Assembly: GCF_000331735.1 (NCBI RefSeq) | Contig: NC_020126.1 | Location: 7,009,501 to 7,073,500 of the forward strand | DNA: 64,000 nucleotides | Source: Myxococcus stipitatus DSM 14675 | Lineage (GTDB): Bacteria; Myxococcota; Myxococcia; Myxococcales; Myxococcaceae | Direction: 5' to 3' | In this document: positions 9,111 through 16,800 of the stretch, one piece after another | How positions within the stretch are numbered: position 1 is the stretch's first letter | How the letters are laid out: each line of letters opens with the position of its first letter | The notes under the pieces: generated by a model | Told to the model about the DNA's origin: nothing | The model's input: the letters and a program-made list of their open reading frames with translations, nothing else | The model's database searches: none | Made by a program: the position numbers and the translations under genes

Positions 9111-9827
9111 ATGAACCTCGAACAACAGCATGTCGTGGTGGTGGGTGGTTCCTCGGGCATCGGACTCGGCGTGGCCAAGGCGGCGCTGGAGCAAGGGGCC
9201 TCGGTGACACTGGTGAGCCGTTCGCACGAGAACCTGGAGCGGGCCGTGGCCGCCTTGGGAGCCCCGGGCCGGGTGCGCACGCAGGTGGCGGATGCGACGC
9301 GGGAGGACGACGTGCGCCGGCTCTTCGGGGCGCTCCCCCCGGTGAACCACGTGGTCGTCACCACGGTGGAGGCGCACTACCTTCCCATCCGGCAGATGGA
9401 CTTCGCCCTGGCGCGCCGCGTCATCGACTCGAAGCTCATGGCCGCCTTCCATGTGGCCAGGCACGCGCGGCTCCAGCCGGGTGGCTCGCTCACGTTCACG
9501 ACGGGAATCGCGTCGGTGCGCCCCTCTCCGAATGGCTCGGTCATCGCGGCGGTGAATGGCGGCATCGAGTCCGCCGTGCGCGCGTGGGCCCTGGAACTGG
9601 CGCCGGTGCGAGTGAATGTCCTCTCACCCGGCTGGATTGATACCCCCATCTGGGACGCCCTCGCGGGCGACGCCAAGGCCCAGCGCTTCGAGCAGCACGC
9701 ACGCCGGCTCCCCGTGGGCCGCATCGGCACGACCGCGGATGTGGGGCACGCCGCCGTGTTCCTGATGACCAACGGCTTCACCACGGGCGACGTGCTGCGC
9801 GTGGATGGCGGGCATCCGCTGGTCTGA
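9111..9827 (+). CDS. Short-chain dehydrogenase/reductase-like protein lacking the Tyr-x3-Lys pair
   Basis: The ATG at 9111 (238 residues) is chosen over the upstream frame because it places the Rossmann motif GGSSGIG at residues 13-19, as in the family. The fold continues with SPGWIDTPIW and the final TGDVLRVDGG. At the place where SDR enzymes carry YxxxK (usually SAYAASKAAL) this protein reads SVIAAVNGGI, so the catalytic Tyr is replaced by Ile and Lys by Asn. NAD(P) binding is likely, but classical dehydrogenase activity is doubtful. Divergent from the LysR gene, it is the probable target of that regulator. It may be a non-canonical reductase or a sensor protein. Confidence 0.85.
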   Translation: MNLEQQHVVVVGGSSGIGLGVAKAALEQGASVTLVSRSHENLERAVAALGAPGRVRTQVADATREDDVRRLFGALPPVNHVVVTTVEAHYLPIRQMDFALARRVIDSKLMAAFHVARHARLQPGGSLTFTTGIASVRPSPNGSVIAAVNGGIESAVRAWALELAPVRVNVLSPGWIDTPIWDALAGDAKAQRFEQHARRLPVGRIGTTADVGHAAVFLMTNGFTTGDVLRVDGGHPLV

Positions 9828-9980
9828 GGACCCGTGAGCCCCTCAGAGCCTGTATCAGCCTGAGTCACGTGAGGCGTACATCCTGGGTGGAATTCTCACA
9901 GTTTCGTAAACAAGCATCAAAACTGCGGGGCGGGCCGCAACTCCTCGGGGATAACCCGGAGAATAGGGGCAGGAGATCAC

Positions 9981-10664
9981 ATGACCGACTACCGCACGAC
10001 ATCTCGGAACCGCCCCCGTCCCCCCCAGGACTACGTCATCCAGAAGGGTGACACGCTCTCCGCGCTGGCGGCGAAATTCGGTACCACGGTGGATCAGCTG
10101 GTCCGCGACAACAACATCTCGAACCGCGACCTCATCTTCACCGGCAACAAGCTGAAGATTGGCCACTCCACGACGGACTCCTTCCAGTCGAGCGGGAACC
10201 GCCAGGGCATCCGCGGTGGCAACAGCCCCGTGGGTGGCGGCGATGATGTGGGCGGTCCGACGGGCGCTGGCCCGAGCAACGCGTCGGCGGCGATGCGTCG
10301 GCTGGCCGATGCGGCGCGTCAAGCGGCGATGGGCATGGGCGGCTACAACAGCCAGGGACTCTGCGCCACGGGCGTGAGCCGAGCCATCCGCAACGCGCTG
10401 GGCATCGGCGTGTCGGGCAACGGCAATCAAATCGACAACAACCTGCCGCGCGACAAGTTCAAGCAGGTCAACATGTCGCTGGAAGAGGCGCTGAAGATTC
10501 CGGGCCTCGTCCTCACGTGGGAGAGCACCTCCACGCGCCTGGGCAGCATCTACGGCCACACCGCCATCACCACCGGCGACGGCCACACGTCCGCGAGCGA
10601 CTTCATCGAGCGCAACACGACGAACAACGGCCGCACGGGCTTCAAGGTCTTCATGCCCATCTAG
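9981..10664 (+). CDS. LysM-domain protein with a probable Cys/His hydrolase domain
   Basis: The protein has 227 residues with a GGGGCAGGAG ribosome site before the ATG. A LysM peptidoglycan-binding module spans residues 17-61 (DYVIQKGDTLSALAAKFGTT). A Gly/Ser-rich linker (62-100) leads to a C-terminal domain with SQGLCATGVSRAI (Cys128) and YGHTAI (His193), the spacing expected of NlpC/P60- or CHAP-like amidases, where Cys and His form the catalytic pair. No signal peptide is visible, so it may be released by another route, for example as a toxin or cell-wall hydrolase. A strong terminator follows. The hydrolase assignment is inference from two motifs. Confidence 0.75.
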   Translation: MTDYRTTSRNRPRPPQDYVIQKGDTLSALAAKFGTTVDQLVRDNNISNRDLIFTGNKLKIGHSTTDSFQSSGNRQGIRGGNSPVGGGDDVGGPTGAGPSNASAAMRRLADAARQAAMGMGGYNSQGLCATGVSRAIRNALGIGVSGNGNQIDNNLPRDKFKQVNMSLEEALKIPGLVLTWESTSTRLGSIYGHTAITTGDGHTSASDFIERNTTNNGRTGFKVFMPI

Positions 10665-10692
10665 CTCCCGGCCCACACCGGTGATGCTCCCG

Positions 10693-10733
10693 AAGGCCCC
10701 GGGTCCCTCAGCGGACCTGGGGCTTTCTCTTTT
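10693..10733 (+). terminator. Rho-independent terminator after the LysM gene
   Basis: A GC-rich stem (AAGGCCCCGGGTCC pairing with GGACCTGGGGCTTT, one wobble) with a CTCAGC loop is followed by CTCTTTT. It lies 29 bp after the stop codon. Confidence 0.85.
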
Positions 10734-10912
10734 CCGGGTGACACCTGGAGCAGCGCGCATCCGGGCGCGGGAGCACCGCGACTCGAGACTCCAGCCCGGC
10801 AAGCGGGGCCCCTGTCACGCACCCGAGGGAACACGGCAGGGACAGGCACGTGTACGGTGGGCCCAGGCGCGGTGAGCCCTCTCGCCACTCCGCGCCCGAG
10901 GAGGGAGGAGCC

Positions 10913-11743
10913 GTGCCCAAACCGCTGGTGGACGTGGACTCGGCGCCCGCGTCCGCCTTCTGTCTCACCGACGCGCTGTCCCCCTCCACCTCCGCGTGGC
11001 ACATCCACCGTCGCCATCAGCTCCTCTACGCCGCGAGCGGCGCGCTCCACCTCGAGGTCGCCGAAGCCCAATGGCTCTTGCCTCCCCAGCGTGCCGCCTG
11101 GATTGCCGCTGGGATACGCCACCGCGTCCGCACCACCCAGGCCGCCACCCTCTGCACCGTCTACCTGGAGCCATCGCGCGTCCCGGCCGCGCCCCAGGGC
11201 GACTGTCACGTCTTCGTCCTTCCGGCTCTCGCGCGGGAGATGCTGCTCTATTCCACCCGCTGGGGCCCCGAGCGCTCGCCTCGCGACAGGGTGGCGGAGA
11301 GCTTCTTCTCCACCCTCGCGCACCTGCTGTCCGAGTGGAGCGCCGAGCCTCGTGATTGGAAGCTGCCTCGCGCCCGCACGCCCGAGTTGGAGCGCGCCAT
11401 GGCCTACACCCTGGCGCATCTCGCCGACCCCATCACATTGGCGGGCGCGGCGAAGGCCGCGGGTCTGTCCCAGCGCACCCTCGCCCGCCGCTTCGAGGAC
11501 GAGGCCCACACCTCCTGGCGCCGATTCCTTCATGACGCCCGAATGCTGCGCGCCATGGAGTTGCTCGCGGAGGACGGCGCCCGAGTCACCCAGACGGCCT
11601 ACGCGGTGGGCTTCGAGAGCCTCGCCGCCTTCACCCACGCATTCACGGCCTTCACCAGCGAGCGCCCCCGCGACTTCCTCCGGCGGGTGGCTCGAGGCAC
11701 CGTCCCACTCCCCTCGGCTACCCGCCGCAAGCGACGCGGTTGA
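10913..11743 (+). CDS. AraC-family transcriptional regulator
   Basis: The GTG at 10913 (276 residues) is preferred because a very strong GGAGGGAGGAG ribosome site sits just before it; the frame upstream to 10850 lacks one. Residues 10-110 form a cupin-like sensor (WHIHRRHQLLYAASG, WIAAGIRHRV). The C-terminal domain at about 155-260 has the two AraC helix-turn-helix motifs (LAGAAKAAGLSQRTLARRFE and VTQTAYAVGFESLAAFTHAF). Its 3' end overlaps the 3' end of the convergent MBL-fold gene by 26 bp. The ligand is unknown. Confidence 0.92.
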   Translation: MPKPLVDVDSAPASAFCLTDALSPSTSAWHIHRRHQLLYAASGALHLEVAEAQWLLPPQRAAWIAAGIRHRVRTTQAATLCTVYLEPSRVPAAPQGDCHVFVLPALAREMLLYSTRWGPERSPRDRVAESFFSTLAHLLSEWSAEPRDWKLPRARTPELERAMAYTLAHLADPITLAGAAKAAGLSQRTLARRFEDEAHTSWRRFLHDARMLRAMELLAEDGARVTQTAYAVGFESLAAFTHAFTAFTSERPRDFLRRVARGTVPLPSATRRKRRG

Positions 11744-12695
11744 CCAGGCCATACACGCCGTAGCCCACCAGGTACGGCAGCACATGGTCCGGGAACGCCG
11801 CCGCCGCGCGCTTCTCCAGTTGCGAATAGTGCGCCGGCGCCTGCTCACCGCACAATTCCCGCTGGCGCTCGCCGAGCTCCGCGGCGTACGCCTCCACCAG
11901 CGCCACCATCCCATCCAGGTAGCGTCGCTGCGCGGCAATCGCCTCCGCCACGGGGGCGCTGTCCCCTCGCCCGCCATGAACGGTGGCACGCGGCCATGCG
12001 GACAGCTCCTCCAGCGCCGCCTTCCACGACGCCACGTCCTGAATGACCTTGCCCTCGCGGACGCCGCCCTCCAGCCACGCATGCGCGCCGTGGTGGACCA
12101 GGTCGCCGACGATGAGCGCCTCGCTCGAGGGAACGTACGCCACCGTCTGCGTCACGGTGACACCTGAGTGCTTCAGTTCGGTCAGCTCCACCTTCGCGCC
12201 CCCTTCCAGCGGCAGCGAGTACGTCCCCGAGAAGGTGACATCCACCGTGGCTTGCGCGGGGTAGGTGTCCTCGGTGAAGGCCTTCGCCACATTCACCCAA
12301 TAGAACTTCTTGTAGGCGTGCACGGCGGGAATCGCGGCGGCGGTGGCCTCGCTCGCCACCACTCGGGCCCCCGCGCGCTGGAACACCGCCGCGCCGTTGA
12401 ACTTGTCCGGGTTCGGGTGGGTGATGACCACGTAGCGGATGGGGCGGTCGGTCCTCGCGCGGATGAACTCGAGCAACTTGTTCGCCTCGGCCTCCGTGAA
12501 CTGGGCGTCGAAGACGATCACCTCCGCGCCCGTGTCGAAGAAGAACGAGTGCGTGTCGAACCCGCTCGCGTCGCTCGTGTAGCGCTCGAGCCGCGCGTCT
12601 GCCAGGCGCGCCTGCGTTCCCGCGCAGCCGACTCCCAGCAATGCCCCCACCAACAGCACCACGGACTTCATCTTGGAGAAACGCATCGTCGTCAT
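11718..12695 (-). CDS. MBL-fold lipoprotein with altered metal ligands
   Basis: The protein has 325 residues with a lipoprotein signal (VVLLVGALLGVGC, Cys24). The fold is metallo-beta-lactamase-like: the FDTGAEVIVFDAQ strand pair, then THPNPDKFNG at 92-101 in the position of the usual T-H-x-H-x-D-H. His93 and Asp97 remain, but the second and third His are Asn95 and Lys98. Further on are HSGVTVTQ and GDLVHHGAHAW, which could supply other ligands. The C-terminal 80 residues are helical and of unknown role. Zinc hydrolase activity in the standard form is therefore doubtful. It converges on the AraC gene with overlapping 3' ends; no operon partner is seen. Confidence 0.8.
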   Translation of the reverse strand: MTTMRFSKMKSVVLLVGALLGVGCAGTQARLADARLERYTSDASGFDTHSFFFDTGAEVIVFDAQFTEAEANKLLEFIRARTDRPIRYVVITHPNPDKFNGAAVFQRAGARVVASEATAAAIPAVHAYKKFYWVNVAKAFTEDTYPAQATVDVTFSGTYSLPLEGGAKVELTELKHSGVTVTQTVAYVPSSEALIVGDLVHHGAHAWLEGGVREGKVIQDVASWKAALEELSAWPRATVHGGRGDSAPVAEAIAAQRRYLDGMVALVEAYAAELGERQRELCGEQAPAHYSQLEKRAAAAFPDHVLPYLVGYGVYGLVNRVACGG

Positions 12696-12821
12696 CCTCT
12701 TCGTGTTGAAAAGCCGGGCACCCGAAGGCCCCGGCGAGTGGAGAGGAAGATGCGCGCATGGCGGTTGGCGTGCTTGCGCGTATCAGCCACCTATTTGCTC
12801 CTATCCGCCACGCGAAATCGG

Positions 12822-13073
12822 GCGGCCGGAGTGCCCCAGGGATTCACAAACAAGGACAAGAGAGGGTTTGTCCCGAGCGCAATCAATCGCTTCGCAGCGG
12901 GCACTCGAAACAATCTGACGGAGGGCTCCGGGACGCTACTTTCCGAGCGCGCCATGGCCGAGACCGATTCGAGTCAGCATGGCGCAGTCAACGTCACCCT
13001 GCGACTGTACTCGCCGAAGCCGGCAGCCATCAGCGCGGATTGGGAGCCGCCCATCATCGCGCGAGCGAGGTGA
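12822..13073 (+). pseudogene. 3' relic of a DUF1254/DUF1214 protein gene
   Basis: An open frame ending at 13073 translates to GFVPSAINRFAAGTRNNLT, then NVTLRLYSPKPAAISADWEP, then P-P-I and a basic end. Those two blocks in that order match the C-terminal part of DUF1254/DUF1214 proteins (VPNPINRFxxGxRxxL, then a xLRxYxPKxxxxxxxWxPP ending). The N-terminal domains and any start are missing, so this is a truncated gene. It lies at the left side of the accessory segment. Confidence 0.55.
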
Positions 13074-13145
13074 TTCCCGACGGGTCGGGCGCGAGCGCGT
13101 GATTCGCGCCCAGGCCTCCGGTGAGAGTCCAGGACATCAGCCAGC

Positions 13146-13171
13146 GAGGAGTACGGGGCTTGAACCCGTGG
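13146..13171 (-). repeat. tRNA 3'-end-like direct repeat, copy A (candidate att site)
   Basis: These 26 bases are identical to 21222-21247. Read on the minus strand they form a T-arm (ACGGG, loop TTCAAGC, CCCGT) followed by ACTCCTC, which would be the 3' acceptor strand. No matching GAGGAGT acceptor strand or anticodon arm is found upstream, so this is not a whole tRNA. Confidence 0.55.
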
Positions 13172-13320
13172 GCAGGACGATAGGACACCCCAAGCAGGAC
13201 GCGCTGTTACCCCTATCACCTTGATTTCCCTCGGGCTCTTCCTCCCGCCCCATCCCGCGTAGCTCCCCGGTGTGCCACCTCGAACCACGCTGGAGGGGCA
13301 CACTGGGGACACATGCGGCC

Positions 13321-13485
13321 TCACAGGGGCAACTCGCTCACAGGCACGAACGGCCCGAGTCCTCCCGGCCTCGCCCGGCTCACGAGCTGTCCGAGGGAGG
13401 CTGGCGGTGGCAGAGTCGTATTGCCTGCCAACTGCCACAATCTAGGGCTCGGCGTGCCTCCCACGCCCGTGGCTGGCCGCTTCAT
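13321..13485 (-). CDS. Small ORF of unknown function (54 residues)
   Basis: The ATG at 13485 overlaps the stop codon of the frame upstream (ATGA), and AAGGAGG lies just before it, although the spacing of 2 nt is short. The product begins MKRPATGVGGTPSPRLWQLA and ends GLGPFVPVSELPL. It has no signal peptide or recognisable domain. Translational coupling with the preceding fragment and the position downstream of the NACHT gene on the same strand make it worth recording. It may equally be the tail of a decayed gene. Confidence 0.35.
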   Translation of the reverse strand: MKRPATGVGGTPSPRLWQLAGNTTLPPPASLGQLVSRARPGGLGPFVPVSELPL

Positions 13486-13766
13486 CGCCTCCTTGCGACT
13501 GCTCTCTTCTCGTCGATGGGATAGGAGATATTCTCGCCGGGGCCCGTGCCACTCACCACCGCCGAATGCTCGCCCTGGGCGACGTCGAAGAAGAAATACT
13601 CGTCACCGCTGCCCTCCCACACCAGCGGCTTGCCGCCTACAATCATCCCTACTCCATCGTTGCCGCTGGCGAGGAAGTGAAACTCGTCCTTGCAGATGAA
13701 GCTGGAGGCGACCTTCAAGAAGCGCGCGTAGAGAGCACCGATACGGGCGATGCCCAACGGCGACAA
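13482..13766 (-). pseudogene. N-terminally truncated gene fragment of unknown family
   Basis: About 94 codons are open, with an in-frame TGA 7-9 bases upstream of a TTG and no ribosome site, so the 5' part seems lost. The translation reads like genuine protein: RFLKVASSFICKDEFHFL, then GKPLVWEGSGDEYFFFDVA and a basic end. The mix of aromatic and acidic residues resembles small immunity-type (SMI1/SUKH-like) proteins, but this is only an impression. It lies 125 bp downstream of the NACHT gene on the same strand. Confidence 0.4.
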
Positions 13767-13891
13767 CGATGATCAACGAATTCAGTTGAGCATGCGCCCT
13801 GCCCAGGCCCCCCCCCGGATGGGGGCCGCAATAGCGGGACGGTTGGTAGTTCATGGAGAATCCCAGGCAAGAAGGGAGACTATGGGCAGGA

Positions 13892-16800
13892 CTACCTCGT
13901 CAAGAAAGGTTCCTCCTTAGTGAGCTGAAGCGAAGAAGGAAGGAGCGGTACAATATCATTCGTCTCGAATCGGCAAAGGCCTGATACGAACCAGAACATT
14001 GCGGAAGTGAAATGCTCAGCGCGATATCGCCTATCTTGGCGGAGTGCAATGGCGCCTGATTGAGTACGCAGGAGTTTTGCCAAGCATGTTCCCTGTCGCG
14101 CATCATGAATACCGACCACTCCATCCGAATAGCCCACCGCAATGCGGGTGCTATCAGGACTGAAGGCAAGGTCGGTCGCGCATACAGGGTGGCCATCCAG
14201 AATACACAGGAGCTTGCCAAGGACTACGCTCCAGATCGTGACAGAACCGAGATGTTCGAGGACTGCGAGCATTTCCCCGTCCATACTGAACACTATCTTG
14301 CGGGCTCCACGCGTCGTTCGCCCGAGCCCACTCCGGATGCACCAATCCTGGACACTTCGGATCCGAATGGGCTGACTTGCTGTGGAAGCCGCAAGCAATT
14401 GGCCGTCCGGACTGAGCGCAACGCTTGAGATTGAGTCACCCAGTGCTTCAGATGTTTGGCCGACTTCTTCCTTTCGCCAGTTCAGCAATCTGATCTTGTT
14501 GTCGTTTCCAGTCGAGACAATCGAGTCTCCATCAGGAGTAAATACAAGGGTGCGTACTGCTGCCCAGGGATGATTGAATAAGTCTGACGACTTTCCCGTG
14601 GGGATGTCCCAGAACTGGAGAGACTTGCGACCTACGGTAGATGCGATAGTGGGCTCGCGAGGATGAAACGCGAGCGCACGAATGGGGCTTGTGCCCGGCG
14701 CCAAGGGAAGTGTGCGCACGTGAGTTCCATTGGTCGCATTCCAAATATGAACACCCACGCCAGATTCGATGGATGCGAGCCATTGCCCATTCGGACTTAA
14801 TAGTGCGCGACTGTCGAGGTCGGAGGGGCTCGTGTGTTCGCCAATTAGTTGACCGGCAGCGATGTTCCAGCTTGCAAGGGCGCCATCACTGGATGCTTGG
14901 ACTATCGTCTCGTCTCCATTGAATACAATGGCGCGCACCGATGACGTCTTGCCTTGCCCCTGCAACACATGACATTGGCCACCAGGAAGGCTCCAGAAAC
15001 TAAGCGACCCATCGACATAGGCCGCCGCGAGCGTATCGCCATTAGGACTCAATGCGATGTCTTGAACTAGAGTGCCGTTTCCATTTATAACACGAACAAG
15101 CGACTTGTTTGAGACGTTCCAGACGCGTAGCGAGTGGTCCATGCCTAATGCAGCGAGATGTGTGCCGCTCTGATTGAAGACCCGCTTGATGGCCGTACTC
15201 ATTACACTCTGCCAAACCACTTTGGTGTGGTCGCCTGGCTCCCACCGCAACAGCTTTCCACTGCGCGTAGCTGCTGAGAGGCTTATGCCATCCGGACTGA
15301 ATGCCACTGCGATTGCCGCCTCATCTCCAGGTCCCCCTGTCATCACATGAAGCCGGGTACCGTGGTCTACGCTCCATATCTCTACGCCTCCAGGGGTGGT
15401 TGCGAGCGCCAGCATTGCCCCATCCGGACTGAAGGAAAGGTTCCATACAGTGTCATCACGCTGTCGATGGATGGCGCGCAACTCCCGCATCTCCTCAACG
15501 CTCCAGAACTTCACAAGCCCGCGCTTGAACGACGCGGCGAGAATCACTCCCTTCGTGTCGAAAGTGAGCTGCTCACCGCTCGATGCAGCACTTAATACGC
15601 GCCGCGAGCTACCGGTGGATAGGTTCCACAGGTCAATTTCTCCTGCATCGGAGGCTGAGGCTAGTGTCGTGCCATCTGGGCTGAACGCCAATCGAACAAT
15701 GGCGCCACGGGGCCCTCGCAGAACTCGCAGCATGCTGGACTCACGGGTGTCCCATATGCGCACCGTTCCATCTACATGTCCGGTGGCCAATAGAGTGTCC
15801 GTTGGGGAAATTGCTACGGCCTTGCACGGCGAATATGCCGCGAGCTGGGGCGACGGGGAGATGTCGGGCAAGGCTGCACCGGTCACGTCGACATGCTCAA
15901 GAGAGTCCACCTGTGCCCCAAGCAAGATGGCCCTGCGCAGCTTGGCCCCCTGGAGCTTCGCGCCGCTCATGTCTGCCGCTACTAGGCGCGCTCCTGTAAG
16001 ATCCGCGTCACGTAGGTCCGCGCTCTGCATGTTTGCGCCCTCAAGATTTGCATGAGCGAGGGCTGCGCTTTGTAGCTGTGCATCTCTAAGGTCTGCTTCG
16101 ATCAGAGGCACAGCTGTGAGATTGACTTTTCTTAGGTCGGCGCGACGCAGGTTAGCCTTTGTTAGATCCTGATTACGGAGGTCGCTTCCAGCTAGGTTCT
16201 TGGTGGTCTCATGGCTCGTCCGCTCTCCCCGCCCGCGCAGTCGGCTGAGGACATGAAGCGCATTGCGCTTCGCTATTTCGCTCCCTTCCATGGATGAAGT
16301 GCGCTCCGCCCAAGAGCGTGCCGCCGACGGCGTAGCAAGCGAGATGAAGAAGTCAGCCATCAAATCGGTCAGCTCACGCCTGCCAAGCACGGTGACTTCC
16401 CCGGTGCCGTTGAGTTCCTCTACCGCCACCTCCGCCACCAGCCACTCCATCACCGACTGGTGGACGAAGGCGAAGCGATCCTCCTCGCCCCGCACTAACA
16501 GAGAGCCCGAGCCGAGCTGGTGCCGGATGCCCTCCAAATCCAGCGCCTGCTCTCCTTGGGTGTTCACAACGTTGAGCAGCTCCTTGGGTAGCTCGCTGAG
16601 ACTCACCGTCCTCTCGGTGCGCTCCCATAGCAGCAAGGCTAGCGCCGTAGCCCCGCGCCGCAGCCCCGCAAGGCTCAGCCCCTTGGGTGCGCCTGGAGGG
16701 TTGACGCGCTCGTGCTCGCCCTTGAGCCACCGCTCGATAAGTAGCGCGTATAACTTCGCGGAGGTGATTTCCCCCGAGCCCCCTCTCGCGGCGCGGAGTT

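Noticed and set aside
13146-13220. A complete tRNA gene at repeat copy A
   Set aside because: Only the T-arm and 3' acceptor strand are present; no matching 5' acceptor strand, D-arm or anticodon arm could be folded.
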